Made by a program: the position numbers and the translations under genes | In this document: piece after piece, positions 43,166 through 57,583 of the stretch | How positions within the stretch are numbered: the first letter of the stretch is position 1 | Layout of the letters: each line of letters starts with the position of its first letter | The notes under the pieces: model-generated | Database searches by the model: none | Seen by the model: only the letters and a program-made list of their open reading frames with translations | What the model was told of the DNA's origin: nothing | Assembly: GCA_964035575.1 (NCBI GenBank) | Contig: OZ037885.1 | Span: forward strand, 682,001 to 746,000 | Length of the DNA: 64,000 bases | DNA from: Rhynchopus sp. YZ270_cl-10 | Taxonomy: Eukaryota > Euglenozoa > Diplonemea > Diplonemida > Diplonemidae | Direction: 5' to 3'

Positions 43166-46100
43166 AAAGCGTCCGTTTTGTTCCTACGAAAACAGCGCGT
43201 TGAAAAGCGTCCGTTTCGTTCGTGCGAAAACAGCGCGTTGAAAGGCGTCCGTTTTGTTCCTACGAAAACAGCGCGTTGAAAGGCGTCCGTTTTGTTCGTG
43301 CGAAAACCGCACGTTGAAAAGCGTCCGTTTTGTTCGTGCGAAAACAGCGCGTTGAAAGGCGTCCGTTTTGTTCGTGCGAAAACAGCGCGTTGAAAAGCGT
43401 CCGTTTTGTTCGTACGAAAACAGCGCGTTGAAAGGCGTCCGTTTTGTTCGTACGAAAACAGCGCGTTGAAAGGCGTCCGTTTTGTTCGTGCGAAAACAGC
43501 GCGTTGAAAAGCGTCCGTTTTGTTCGTGCGAAAACAGCGCGTTCAAAAGCGTCCGTTTTGTTCGTGCGAAAACAGCGCGTTGAAAGGCGTCCGTTTTGTT
43601 CGTACGAAAACAGCGCGTTGAAAGGCGTCCGTTTTGTTCGTACGAAAACAGCGCGTTGAAAGGCGTCCGTTTTGTTCGTGCGAAAACAGCGCGTTGAAAA
43701 GCGTCCGTTTTGTTCGTGCGAAAACAGCGCGTTCAAAAGCGTCCGTTTTGTTCGTGCGAAAACCGCGCGTTGAAAAGCGTCCGTTTTGTTCCTACGAAAA
43801 CAGCGCGTTGAAAAGCGTCCGTTTTGTTCGTGCGAAAACAGCGCGTTCAAAAGCGTCCGTTTTGTTCGTGCGAAAACAGCGCGTTGAAAAGCGTCCGTTT
43901 CGTTCGTACGAAAACAGCGCGTTGAAAAGCGTCCGTTTTGTTCGTGCGAAAACCGCGCGTTGAAAAGCGTCCGTTTCGTTCGTACGAAAACAGCGCGTTG
44001 AAAAGAGTCCGTTTCGTTTGTACGAAAACAGCGCGTTGAAAAGCGTCCGTTTTGTTCGTGCGAAAACAGCGCGTTGAAAGGCGTCCGTTTTGTTCGTACG
44101 AAAACAGCGCGTTGAAAGGCGTCCGTTTTGTTCCTACGAAAACAGCGCGTTGAAAGGCGTCCGTTTCGTTCGTACGAAAACAGCGCGTTGAAAAGCGTCC
44201 GTTTCGTTTGTACGAAAACAGCGCGTTGAAAAGCGTCCGTTTTGTTCGTGCGAAAACAGCGCGTTCAAAAGCGTCCGTTTTGTTCGTGCGAAAACCGCGC
44301 GTTGAAAGGCGTCCGTTTCGTTCGTACGAAAACAGCGCGTTGAAAAGCGTCCGTTTCGTTCGTACGAAAACAGCGCGTTGAAAAGCGTCCGTTCTGTTCG
44401 TACGAAAACAGCGCGTTGAAAAGCGTCCGTTTCGTTCGTACGAAAACAGCGCGTTGAAAAGCGTCCGTTTTGTTCGTGCGAAAACCGCGCGTTGAAAAGC
44501 GTCCGTTTTGTTCCTACGAAAACAGCGCGTTGAAAAGCGTCCGTTTCGTTCGTACGAAAACAGCGAGTTGAAAGGCGTCCGTTCTGTTCGTACGAAAACA
44601 GCGCGTTGAAAAGCGTCCGTTTCGTTCGTACGAAAACAGCGCGTTGAAAAGCGTCCGTTTTGTTCGTGCGAAAACCGCGCGTTGAAAAGCGTCCGTTTTG
44701 TTCCTACGAAAACAGCGCGTTGAAAAGCGTCCGTTTTGTTCGTGCGAAAACAGCGCGTTCAAAAGCGTCCGTTTTGTTCGTGCGAAAACAGCGCGTTGAA
44801 AAGCGTCCGTTTCGTTCGTACGAAAACAGCGCGTTGAAAAGAGTCCGTTTCGTTTGTACGAAAACAGCGCGTTGAAAAGCGTCCGTTTTGTTCGTGCGAA
44901 AACCGCGCGTTGAAAAGCGTCCGTTTCGTTCGTACGAAAACAGCGCGTTGAAAAGAGTCCGTTTCGTTTGTACGAAAACAGCGCGTTGAAAAGCGTCCGT
45001 TTTGTTCGTGCGAAAACAGCGCGTTGAAAGGCGTCCGTTTTGTTCGTACGAAAACAGCGCGTTGAAAGGCGTCCGTTTTGTTCCTACGAAAACAGCGCGT
45101 TGAAAGGCGTCCGTTTCGTTCGTACGAAAACAGCGCGTTGAAAAGCGTCCGTTTCGTTTGTACGAAAACAGCGCGTTGAAAAGCGTCCGTTTTGTTCGTG
45201 CGAAAACAGCGCGTTCAAAAGCGTCCGTTTTGTTCGTGCGAAAACCGCGCGTTGAAAGGCGTCCGTTTCGTTCGTACGAAAACAGCGCGTTGAAAAGCGT
45301 CCGTTTCGTTCGTACGAAAACAGCGCGTTGAAAAGCGTCCGTTTCGTTCGTACGAAAACAGCGAGTTGAAAGGCGTCCGTTCTGTTCGTACGAAAACAGC
45401 GCGTTGAAAAGCGTCCGTTTCGTTCGTACGAAAACAGCGCGTTGAAAAGCGTCCGTTTTGTTCGTGCGAAAACAGCGCGTTGAAAGGCGTCCGTTTTGTT
45501 CGTACGAAAACAGCGCGTTGAAAAGCGTCCGTTTTGTTCGTGCGAAAACAGCGCGTTGAAAGGCGTCCGTTTTGTTCGTACGAAAACAGCGCGTTGAAAG
45601 GCGTCCGTTTGTTCGTACGAAAACAGCGCGTTGAAAAGCGTCCGTTTTGTTCGTGCGAAAACAGCGCGTTCAAAAGCGTCCGTTTTGTTCGTGCGAAAAC
45701 CGCGCGTTGAAAGGCGTCCGTTTCGTTCGTACGAAAACAGCGCGTTGAAAAGCGTCCGTTTCGTTCGTACGAAAACAGCGCGTTGAAAAGCGTCCGTTTC
45801 GTTCGTACGAAAACAGCGCGTTGAAAAGCGTCCGTTTCGTTTGTACGAAAACAGCGCGTTGAAAGGCGTCCGTTCTGTTCGTACGAAAACAGCGCGTTGA
45901 AAAGCGTCCGTTTCGTTCGTACGAAAACAGCGCGTTGAAAAGCGTCCGTTTTGTTCGTACGAAAACAGCGAGTTGAAAGGCGTCCGTTCTGTTCGTACGA
46001 AAACAGCGCGTTGAAAAGCGTCCGTTTCGTTCGTACGAAAACAGCGCGTTGAAAAGCGTCCGTTTCGTTCGTACGAAAACAGCGCGTTGAAAAGCGTCCG

Positions 46101-49100
46101 TTTCGTTTGTACGAAAACAGCGCGTTGAAAAGCGTCCGTTTTGTTCGTGCGAAAACAGCGCGTTGAAAGGCGTCCGTTTCGTTCGTACGAAAACAGCGCG
46201 TTGAAAAGCGTCCGTTTCGTTCGTACGAAAACAGCGCGTTGAAAAGCGTCCGTTTCGTTCGTACGAAAACAGCGCGTTGAAAAGCGTCCGTTTCGTTTGT
46301 ACGAAAACAGCGCGTTGAAAAGCGTCCGTTTTGTTCGTGCGAAAACAGCGCGTTGAAAGGCGTCCGTTTTGTTCGTACGAAAACAGCGCGTTGAAAGGCG
46401 TCCGTTTTGTTCGTGCGAAAACAGCGCGTTGAAAAGCGTCCGTTTTGTTCGTGCGAAAACAGCGCGTTGAAAGGCGTCCGTTTCGTTCGTACGAAAACAG
46501 CGCGTTGAAAAGCGTCCGTTTCGTTTGTACGAAAACAGCGCGTTGAAAAGCGTCCGTTTTGTTCGTGCGAAAACAGCGCGTTGAAAGGCGTCCGTTTTGT
46601 TCGTACGAAAACAGCGCGTTGAAAGGCGTCCGTTTTGTTCGTGCGAAAACAGCGCGTTGAAAAGCGTCCGTTTTGTTCGTACGAAAACAGCTCGTTGAAA
46701 AGCGTCCGTTCTGTTCGTACGAAAACAGCGCGTTGAAAAGCGTCCGTTTTGTTCGTGCGAAAACAGCGCGTTGAAAAGCGTCCGTTTTGTTCGTACGAAA
46801 ACAGCGCGTTGAAAAGCGTCCGTTTTGTTCGTGCGAAAACAGCGCGTTGAAAAGCGTCCGTTTCGTTCGTGCGAAAACAGCGCGTTGAAAAGCGTCCGTT
46901 TCGTTCGTGCGAAAACAGCGCGTTGAAAAGCGTCCGTTTCGTTCGTACGAAAACAGCGCGTTCAAAAGCGTCCGTTTCGTTCATGCGAAAACAGCGCGTT
47001 GAAAAGCGTCCGTTTTGTTCGTACGAAAACAGCGCGTTGAAAGGCGTCCGTTTCGTTCGTGCGAAAACAGCGCGTTGAAAAGCGTCCGTTTCGTTCGTAC
47101 GAAAACAGCGCGTTGAAAAGCGTCCGTTTTGTTCGTACGAAAACAGCGCGTTCAAAAGCGTCCGTTTTGTTCGTGCGAAAACAGCGCGTTGAAAAGCGTC
47201 CGTTTTGTTCCTACGAAAACAGCGCGTTGAAAAGCGTCCGTTTTGTTCGTGCGAAAACAGCGCGTTCAAAAGCGTCCGTTTTGTTCGTGCGAAAACAGCG
47301 CGTTGAAAAGCGTCCGTTTCGTTCGTACGAAAACAGCGCGTTGAAAAGCGTCCGTTTTGTTCGTGCGAAAACCGCGCGTTGAAAAGCGTCCGTTTCGTTC
47401 GTACGAAAACAGCGCGTTGAAAAGAGTCCGTTTCGTTTGTACGAAAACAGCGCGTTGAAAAGCGTCCGTTTTGTTCGTGCGAAAACAGCGCGTTGAAAGG
47501 CGTCCGTTTTGTTCGTACGAAAACAGCGCGTTGAAAGGCGTCCGTTTTGTTCCTACGAAAACAGCGCGTTGAAAGGCGTCCGTTTCGTTCGTACGAAAAC
47601 AGCGCGTTGAAAAGCGTCCGTTTCGTTTGTACGAAAACAGCGCGTTGAAAAGCGTCCGTTTTGTTCGTGCGAAAACAGCGCGTTCAAAAGCGTCCGTTTT
47701 GTTCGTGCGAAAACCGCGCGTTGAAAGGCGTCCGTTTCGTTCGTACGAAAACAGCGCGTTGAAAAGCGTCCGTTTCGTTTGTACGAAAACAGCGCGTTGA
47801 AAAGCGTCCGTTTTGTTCGTGCGAAAACCGCGCGTTGAAAGGCGTCCGTTTCGTTCGTACGAAAACAGCGCGTTGAAAAGCGTCCGTTTTGTTCGTGCGA
47901 AAACCGCGCGTTGAAAGGCGTCCGTTTCGTTCGTACGAAAACAGCGCGTTGAAAAGCGTCCGTTTCGTTCGTACGAAAACAGCGCGTTGAAAAGCGTCCG
48001 TTTCGTTCGTACGAAAACAGCGAGTTGAAAGGCGTCCGTTCTGTTCGTACGAAAACAGCGCGTTGAAAAGCGTCCGTTTCGTTCGTACGAAAACAGCGCG
48101 TTGAAAAGCGTCCGTTTCGTTCGTACGAAAACAGCGCGTTGAAAAGCGTCCGTTTCGTTTGTACGAAAACAGCGCGTTGAAAAGCGTCCGTTTTGTTCGT
48201 GCGAAAACAGCGCGTTGAAAGGCGTCCGTTTCGTTCGTACGAAAACAGCGCGTTGAAAGGCGTCCGTTTTGTTCGTGCGAAAACAGCGCGTTGAAAAGCG
48301 TCCGTTTCTTTTGTACGAAAACAGCGCGTTGAAAAGCGTCCGTTTTGTTCGTACGAAAACAGCGCGTTGAAAAGCGTCCGTTTTGTTCGTGCGAAAACAG
48401 CGCGTTGAAAGGCGTCCGTTTTGTTCGTACGAAAACAGCGCGTTGAAAGGCGTCCGTTTTGTTCCTACGAAAACAGCGCGTTGAAAGGCGTCCGTTTCGT
48501 TCGTACGAAAACAGCGCGTTGAAAAGCGTCCGTTTCGTTTGTACGAAAACAGCGCGTTGAAAAGCGTCCGTTTTGTTCGTGCGAAAACAGCGCGTTCAAA
48601 AGCGTCCGTTTTGTTCGTGCGAAAACCGCGCGTTGAAAGGCGTCCGTTTCGTTCGTACGAAAACAGCGCGTTGAAAAGCGTCCGTTTCGTTCGTACGAAA
48701 ACAGCGCGTTGAAAAGCGTCCGTTTCGTTCGTACGAAAACAGCGAGTTGAAAGGCGTCCGTTCTGTTCGTACGAAAACAGCGCGTTGAAAAGCGTCCGTT
48801 TCGTTCGTACGAAAACAGCGCGTTGAAAAGCGTCCGTTTTGTTCGTGCGAAAACAGCGCGTTGAAAGGCGTCCGTTTTGTTCGTACGAAAACAGCGCGTT
48901 GAAAAGCGTCCGTTTTGTTCGTGCGAAAACAGCGCGTTGAAAGGCGTCCGTTTTGTTCGTACGAAAACAGCGCGTTGAAAGGCGTCCGTTTGTTCGTACG
49001 AAAACAGCGCGTTGAAAAGCGTCCGTTTTGTTCGTGCGAAAACAGCGCGTTCAAAAGCGTCCGTTTTGTTCGTGCGAAAACCGCGCGTTGAAAGGCGTCC

Positions 49101-52100
49101 GTTTCGTTCGTACGAAAACAGCGCGTTGAAAAGCGTCCGTTTCGTTCGTACGAAAACAGCGCGTTGAAAAGCGTCCGTTTCGTTCGTACGAAAACAGCGC
49201 GTTGAAAAGCGTCCGTTTCGTTTGTACGAAAACAGCGCGTTGAAAGGCGTCCGTTCTGTTCGTACGAAAACAGCGCGTTGAAAAGCGTCCGTTTCGTTCG
49301 TACGAAAACAGCGCGTTGAAAAGCGTCCGTTTTGTTCGTACGAAAACAGCGCGTTGAAAGGCGTCCGTTTTGTTCGTGCGAAAACAGCGCGTTGAAAAGC
49401 GTCCGTTTTGTTCGTACGAAAACAGCGCGTTGAAAGGCGTCCGTTTTGTTCGTACGAAAACAGCGCGTTGAAAGGCGTCCGTTTTGTTCGTACGAAAACA
49501 GCGCGTTGAAAGGCGTCCGTTTTGTTCGTGCGAAAACAGCGAGTTGAAAAGCGTCCGTTTCGTTCGTGCGAAAACAGCGCGTTGAAAAGCGTCCGTTTCG
49601 TTCGTACGAAAACAGCGTGTTCAAAAGCGTCCGTTTTGTTCGTACGAAAACAGCGCGTTGAAAGGCGTCCGTTTTGTTCATGCGAAAACAGCGCGTTGAA
49701 AAGCGTCCGTTTTGTTCGTACGAAAACAGCGCGTTGAAAGGCGTCCGTTTTGTTCGTGCGAAAACAGCGCGTTGAAAAGCGTCCGTTTCGTTCGTGCGAA
49801 AACAGCGCGTTGAAAAGCGTCCGTTTTGTTCGTACGAAAACAGCGCGTTGAAAGGCGTCCGTTTTGTTCGTACGAAAACAGCGCGTTGAAAGGCGTCCGT
49901 TTTGTTCGTACGAAAACAGCGCGTTGAAAGGCGTCCGTTTTGTTCGTGCGAAAACAGCGCGTTGAAAAGCGTCCGTTTCGTTCGTGCGAAAACAGCGCGT
50001 TGAAAAGCGTCCGTTTCGTTCGTGCGAAAACAGCGCGTTGAAAAGCGTCCGTTTCGTTCGTACGAAAACAGCGCGTTCAAAAGCGTCCGTTTTGTTCATG
50101 CGAAAACAGCGCGTTGAAAAGCGTCCGTTTTGTTCGTACGAAAACAGCGCGTTGAAAGGCGTCCGTTTCGTTCGTGCGAAAACAGCGCGTTGAAAAGCGT
50201 CCGTTTCGTTCGTACGAAAACAGCGCGTTGAAAAGCGTCCGTTTTGTTCGTACGAAAACAGCGCGTTGAAAGGCGTCCGTTTTGTTCGTGCGAAAACAGC
50301 GCGTTGAAAAGCGTCCGTTTCGTTCGTGCGAAAACAGCGCGTTGAAAAGCGTCCGTTTTGTTCGTACGAAAACAGCGCGTTGAAAAGCGTCCGTTTTGTT
50401 CATGCGAAAACAGCGCGTTCAAAAGCGTCCGTTTTGTTCGTGCGAAAACAGCGCGTTGAAAGGCGTCCGTTTTGTTCATGCGAAAACAGCGCGTTCAAAA
50501 GCGTCCGTTTTGTTCGTGCGAAAACAGCGCGTTGAAAAGCGTCCGTTTCGTTCGTACGAAAACAGCGCGTTGAAAGGCGTCCGTTTCGTTCGTACGAAAA
50601 CAGCGCGTTGAAAAGCGTCCGTTTTGTTCGTACGAAAACAGCGCGTTGAAAGGCGTCCGTTTTGTTCATGCGAAAACAGCGCGTTCAAAAGCGTCCGTTT
50701 TGTTCGTGCGAAAACAGCGCGTTGAAAAGCGTCCGTTTCGTTCGTACGAAAACAGCGCGTTGAAAAGCGTCCGTTTTGTTCGTACGAAAACAGCGCGTTG
50801 AAAGGCGTCCGTTTTGTTCATGCGAAAACAGCGCGTTCAAAAGCGTCCGTTTTGTTCGTACGAAAACAGCGCGTTGAAAAGCGTCCGTTTTGTTCGTACG
50901 AAAACAGCGCGTTGAAAGGCGTCCGTTTTGTTCGTACGAAAACAGCGCGTTGAAAGGCGTCCGTTTTGTTCGTGCGAAAACAGCGCGTTGAAAAGCGTCC
51001 GTTTCGTTCGTGCGAAAACAGCGCGTTGAAAAGCGTCCGTTTCGTTCGTGCGAAAACAGCGCGTTGAAAAGCGTCCGTTTCGTTCGTACGAAAACAGCGC
51101 GTTGAAAAGCGTCCGTTTCGTTTGTACGAAAACAGCGCGTTGAAAAGCGTCCGTTTTGTTCGTGCGAAAACAGCGCGTTGAAAGGCGTCCGTTTCGTTCG
51201 TACGAAAACAGCGCGTTGAAAAGCGTCCGTTTCGTTCGTACGAAAACAGCGCGTTGAAAAGCGTCCGTTTCGTTCGTACGAAAACAGCGCGTTGAAAAGC
51301 GTCCGTTTCGTTTGTACGAAAACAGCGCGTTGAAAAGCGTCCGTTTTGTTCGTGCGAAAACAGCGCGTTGAAAGGCGTCCGTTTTGTTCGTACGAAAACA
51401 GCGCGTTGAAAGGCGTCCGTTTTGTTCGTGCGAAAACAGCGCGTTGAAAAGCGTCCGTTTTGTTCGTGCGAAAACAGCGCGTTGAAAGGCGTCCGTTTCG
51501 TTCGTACGAAAACAGCGCGTTGAAAAGCGTCCGTTTCGTTTGTACGAAAACAGCGCGTTGAAAAGCGTCCGTTTTGTTCGTGCGAAAACAGCGCGTTGAA
51601 AGGCGTCCGTTTTGTTCGTACGAAAACAGCGCGTTGAAAGGCGTCCGTTTTGTTCGTGCGAAAACAGCGCGTTGAAAAGCGTCCGTTTTGTTCGTACGAA
51701 AACAGCTCGTTGAAAAGCGTCCGTTCTGTTCGTACGAAAACAGCGCGTTGAAAAGCGTCCGTTTTGTTCGTGCGAAAACAGCGCGTTGAAAAGCGTCCGT
51801 TTTGTTCGTACGAAAACAGCGCGTTGAAAAGCGTCCGTTTTGTTCGTGCGAAAACAGCGCGTTGAAAAGCGTCCGTTTTGTTCGTGCGAAAACAGCGCGT
51901 TGAAAAGCGTCCGTTTCGTTCGTGCGAAAACAGCGCGTTGAAAAGCGTCCGTTTCGTTCGTGCGAAAACAGCGCGTTGAAAAGCGTCCGTTTCGTTCGTA
52001 CGAAAACAGCGCGTTCAAAAGCGTCCGTTTCGTTCATGCGAAAACAGCGCGTTGAAAAGCGTCCGTTTTGTTCGTACGAAAACAGCGCGTTGAAAGGCGT

Positions 52101-55100
52101 CCGTTTCGTTCGTGCGAAAACAGCGCGTTGAAAAGCGTCCGTTTCGTTCGTACGAAAACAGCGCGTTGAAAAGCGTCCGTTTTGTTCGTACGAAAACAGC
52201 GCGTTCAAAAGCGTCCGTTTTGTTCGTGCGAAAACAGCGCGTTGAAAAGCGTCCGTTTTGTTCCTACGAAAACAGCGCGTTGAAAAGCGTCCGTTTTGTT
52301 CGTGCGAAAACAGCGCGTTCAAAAGCGTCCGTTTTGTTCGTGCGAAAACAGCGCGTTGAAAAGCGTCCGTTTCGTTCGTACGAAAACAGCGCGTTGAAAA
52401 GCGTCCGTTTTGTTCGTGCGAAAACCGCGCGTTGAAAAGCGTCCGTTTCGTTCGTACGAAAACAGCGCGTTGAAAAGAGTCCGTTTCGTTTGTACGAAAA
52501 CAGCGCGTTGAAAAGCGTCCGTTTTGTTCGTGCGAAAACAGCGCGTTGAAAGGCGTCCGTTTTGTTCGTACGAAAACAGCGCGTTGAAAGGCGTCCGTTT
52601 TGTTCCTACGAAAACAGCGCGTTGAAAGGCGTCCGTTTCGTTCGTACGAAAACAGCGCGTTGAAAAGCGTCCGTTTCGTTTGTACGAAAACAGCGCGTTG
52701 AAAAGCGTCCGTTTTGTTCGTGCGAAAACAGCGCGTTCAAAAGCGTCCGTTTTGTTCGTGCGAAAACCGCGCGTTGAAAGGCGTCCGTTTCGTTCGTACG
52801 AAAACAGCGCGTTGAAAAGCGTCCGTTTCGTTTGTACGAAAACAGCGCGTTGAAAAGCGTCCGTTTTGTTCGTGCGAAAACCGCGCGTTGAAAGGCGTCC
52901 GTTTCGTTCGTACGAAAACAGCGCGTTGAAAAGCGTCCGTTTTGTTCGTGCGAAAACCGCGCGTTGAAAGGCGTCCGTTTCGTTCGTACGAAAACAGCGC
53001 GTTGAAAAGCGTCCGTTTCGTTCGTACGAAAACAGCGCGTTGAAAAGCGTCCGTTTCGTTCGTACGAAAACAGCGAGTTGAAAGGCGTCCGTTCTGTTCG
53101 TACGAAAACAGCGCGTTGAAAAGCGTCCGTTTCGTTCGTACGAAAACAGCGCGTTGAAAAGCGTCCGTTTCGTTCGTACGAAAACAGCGCGTTGAAAAGC
53201 GTCCGTTTCGTTTGTACGAAAACAGCGCGTTGAAAAGCGTCCGTTTTGTTCGTGCGAAAACAGCGCGTTGAAAGGCGTCCGTTTCGTTCGTACGAAAACA
53301 GCGCGTTGAAAGGCGTCCGTTTTGTTCGTGCGAAAACAGCGCGTTGAAAAGCGTCCGTTTCTTTTGTACGAAAACAGCGCGTTGAAAAGCGTCCGTTTTG
53401 TTCGTACGAAAACAGCGCGTTGAAAAGCGTCCGTTTTGTTCGTGCGAAAACAGCGCGTTGAAAAGCGTCCGTTTTGTTCGTACGAAAACAGCGCGTTGAA
53501 AAGCGTCCGTTTTGTTCGTGCGAAAACAGCGCGTTGAAAGGCGTCCGTTTGTTCGTACGAAAACAGCGCGTTGAAAAGCGTCCGTTTTGTTCCTACGAAA
53601 ACAGCGCGTTGAAAAGCGTCCGTTTCGTTCGTGCGAAAACAGCGCGTTGAAAGGCGTCCGTTTTGTTCCTACGAAAACAGCGCGTTGAAAAGCGTCCGTT
53701 TTGTTCGTGCGAAAACAGCGCGTTGAAAGGCGTCCGTTTTGTTCGTGCGAAAACAGCGCGTTGAAAAGCGTCCGTTTTGTTCGTGCGAAAACAGCGCGTT
53801 CAAAAGCGTCCGTTTTGTTCGTGCGAAAACCGCGCGTTGAAAAGCGTCCGTTTTGTTCCTACGAAAACAGCGCGTTGAAAAGCGTCCGTTTTGTTCGTGC
53901 GAAAACAGCGCGTTCAAAAGCGTCCGTTTTGTTCGTGCGAAAACAGCGCGTTGAAAAGCGTCCGTTTCGTTCGTACGAAAACAGCGCGTTGAAAAGCGTC
54001 CGTTTTGTTCGTGCGAAAACCGCGCGTTGAAAAGCGTCCGTTTCGTTCGTACGAAAACAGCGCGTTGAAAAGAGTCCGTTTCGTTTGTACGAAAACAGCG
54101 CGTTGAAAAGCGTCCGTTTTGTTCGTGCGAAAACAGCGCGTTGAAAGGCGTCCGTTTTGTTCGTACGAAAACAGCGCGTTGAAAGGCGTCCGTTTTGTTC
54201 CTACGAAAACAGCGCGTTGAAAGGCGTCCGTTTCGTTCGTACGAAAACAGCGCGTTGAAAAGCGTCCGTTTCGTTTGTACGAAAACAGCGCGTTGAAAAG
54301 CGTCCGTTTTGTTCGTGCGAAAACAGCGCGTTCAAAAGCGTCCGTTTTGTTCGTGCGAAAACAGCGCGTTGAAAGGCGTCCGTTTCGTTCGTACGAAAAC
54401 AGCGCGTTGAAAAGCGTCCGTTTCGTTCGTACGAAAACAGCGCGTTGAAAAGCGTCCGTTTCGTTCGTACGAAAACAGCGAGTTGAAAGGCGTCCGTTTT
54501 GTTCGTACGAAAACAGCGCGTTGAAAAGCGTCCGTTTTGTTCGTGCGAAAACAGCGCGTTGAAAGGCGTCCGTTTTGTTCGTACGAAAACAGCGCGTTGA
54601 AAGGCGTCCGTTTGTTCGTACGAAAACAGCGCGTTGAAAAGCGTCCGTTTTGTTCGTGCGAAAACAGCGCGTTCAAAAGCGTCCGTTTTGTTCGTGCGAA
54701 AACCGCGCGTTGAAAGGCGTCCGTTTCGTTCGTACGAAAACAGCGCGTTGAAAAGCGTCCGTTTCGTTCGTACGAAAACAGCGCGTTGAAAAGCGTCCGT
54801 TTCGTTCGTACGAAAACAGCGAGTTGAAAGGCGTCCGTTCTGTTCGTACGAAAACAGCGCGTTGAAAAGCGTCCGTTTCGTTCGTACGAAAACAGCGCGT
54901 TGAAAAGCGTCCGTTTCGTTCGTACGAAAACAGCGCGTTGAAAAGCGTCCGTTTCGTTTGTACGAAAACAGCGCGTTGAAAAGCGTCCGTTTTGTTCGTG
55001 CGAAAACAGCGCGTTGAAAGGCGTCCGTTTCGTTCGTACGAAAACAGCGCGTTGAAAAGCGTCCGTTTCGTTTGTACGAAAACAGCGCGTTGAAAAGCGT

Positions 55101-57527
55101 CCGTTTTGTTCGTACGAAAACAGCGCGTTGAAAAGCGTCCGTTTCGTTTGTACGAAAACAGCGCGTTGAAAAGCGTCCGTTTTGTTCGTGCGAAAACAGC
55201 GCGTTGAAAAGCGTCCGTTTCGTTCGTGCGAAAACAGCGCGTTGAAAAGCGTCCGTTTCGTTCGTGCGAAAACAGCGCGTTGAAAAGCGTCCGTTTCGTT
55301 CGTACGAAAACAGCGCGTTCAAAAGCGTCCGTTTTGTTCATGCGAAAACAGCGCGTTGAAAAGCGTCCGTTTTGTTCGTACGAAAACAGCGCGTTGAAAG
55401 GCGTCCGTTTCGTTCGTGCGAAAACAGCGCGTTGAAAAGCGTCCGTTTCGTTCGTACGAAAACAGCGCGTTGAAAAGCGTCCGTTTTGTTCGTACGAAAA
55501 CAGCGCGTTGAAAGGCGTCCGTTTTGTTCGTGCGAAAACAGCGCGTTGAAAAGCGTCCGTTTCGTTCGTGCGAAAACAGCGCGTTGAAAAGCGTCCGTTT
55601 CGTTCGTGCGAAAACAGCGCGTTGAAAAGCGTCCGTTTTGTTCGTACGAAAACAGCGCGTTGAAAGGCGTCCGTTTTGTTCGTGCGAAAACAGCGCGTTG
55701 AAAAGCGTCCGTTTTGTTCGTACGAAAACAGCGCGTTGAAAGGCGTCCGTTTTGTTCGTACGAAAACAGCGCGTTGAAAGGCGTCCGTTTTGTTCGTGCG
55801 AAAACAGCGCGTTGAAAAGCGTCCGTTTTGTTCGTGCGAAAACAGCGCGTTCAAAAGCGTCCGTTTTGTTCGTGCGAAAACAGCGCGTTGAAAAGCGTCC
55901 GTTTCGTTCGTACGAAAACAGCGCGTTGAAAAGCGTCCGTTTTGTTCGTGCGAAAACCGCGCGTTGAAAAGCGTCCGTTTCGTTCGTACGAAAACAGCGC
56001 GTTGAAAAGCGTCCGTTTTGTTCGTGCGAAAACAGCGCGTTGAAAGGCGTCCGTTTTGTTCGTACGAAAATAGCGCGTTGAAAAGCGTCCGTTTTGTTCG
56101 TGCGAAAACAGCGCGTTGAAAGGCGTCCGTTTTGTTCGTACGAAAACAGCGCGTTGAAAGGCGTCCGTTTTGTTCCTACTAAAACAGCGCGTTGAAAGGC
56201 GTCCGTTTCGTTCGTACGAAAACAGCGCGTTGAAAAGCGTCCGTTTCGTTTGTACGAAAACAGCGCGTTGAAAAGCGTCCGTTTTGTTCGTGCGAAAACA
56301 GCGCGTTCAAAAGCGTCCGTTTTGTTCGTGCGAAAACCGCGCGTTGAAAGGCGTCCGTTTCGTTCGTACGAAAACAGCGCGTTGAAAAGCGTCCGTTTTG
56401 TTCGTGCGAAAACCGCGCGTTGAAAGGCGTCCGTTTCGTTCGTACGAAAACAGCGCGTTGAAAAGCGTCCGTTTCGTTCGTACGAAAACAGCGCGTTGAA
56501 AAGCGTCCGTTTCGTTCGTACGAAAACAGCGAGTTGAAAGGCGTCCGTTCTGTTCGTACGAAAACAGCGCGTTGAAAAGCGTCCGTTTCGTTCGTACGAA
56601 AACAGCGCGTTGAAAAGCGTCCGTTTCGTTCGTACGAAAACAGCGCGTTGAAAAGCGTCCGTTTCGTTTGTACGAAAACAGCGCGTTGAAAAGCGTCCGT
56701 TTTGTTCGTGCGAAAACAGCGCGTTGAAAGGCGTCCGTTTTGTTCGTACGAAAACAGCGCGTTGAAAGGCGTCCGTTTTGTTCGTGCGAAAACAGCGCGT
56801 TGAAAAGCGTCCGTTTTGTTCGTGCGAAAACAGCGCGTTGAAAGGCGTCCGTTTCGTTCGTACGAAAACAGCGCGTTGAAAAGCGTCCGTTTCGTTTGTA
56901 CGAAAACAGCGCGTTGAAAAGCGTCCGTTTTGTTCGTGCGAAAACAGCGCGTTGAAAGGCGTCCGTTTTGTTCGTACGAAAACAGCGCGTTGAAAAGCGT
57001 CCGTTTCGTTCGTGCGAAAACAGCGCGTTGAAAGGCGTCCGTTTTGTTCCTACGAAAACAGCGCGTTCAAAAGCGTCCGTTTTGTTCGTGCGAAAACCGC
57101 ACGTTGAAAAGCGTCCGTTTCGTTTGTACGAAAACAGCGCGTTGAAAAGCGTCCGTTTCGTTCGTACGAAAACAGCGCGTTGAAAGGCGTCCGTTTTGTG
57201 CGTGCGAAAACAGCGCGTTGAAAGGCGTCCGTTTTGTTCGTACGAAAACAGCGCGTTGAAAGGCGTCCGTTTTGTTCGTACGAAAACAGCGCGTTGAAAG
57301 GCGTCCGTTTTGTTCGTGCGAAAACAGCGCGTTGAAAAGCGTCCGTTTCGTTCGTGCGAAAACAGCGCGTTGAAAAGCGTCCGTTTTGTTCGTACGAAAA
57401 CAGCGCGTTGAAAAGCGTCCGTTTCGTTCGTGCGAAAACAGCGCGTTGAAAAGCGTCCGTTTTGTTCGTACGAAAACAGCGCGTTGAAAAGCGTCCGTTT
57501 CGTTCGTGCGAAAACAGCGTGTTGAAA
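43166..57527. repeat. 38-bp satellite, block 2 (about 378 units)
   Basis: The same unit, orientation and variant set as block 1. It begins AAAGCGTCC and ends GTTGAAA. Higher-order blocks seen in block 1 recur here: the variant string starting at 33362, 37502 and 40236 is found again at 46869 and 51922, the last two 5,053 bp apart (133 units, one of them 37 bp long). Occasional 37-bp units lack one T in TCCGTTTTG. Confidence 0.95.
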
Positions 57528-57583
57528 TGAGTATTTACAACCCTCCCGCCAGGTACCCGAAGGCTCCCGGCGGGAGGGTCATA

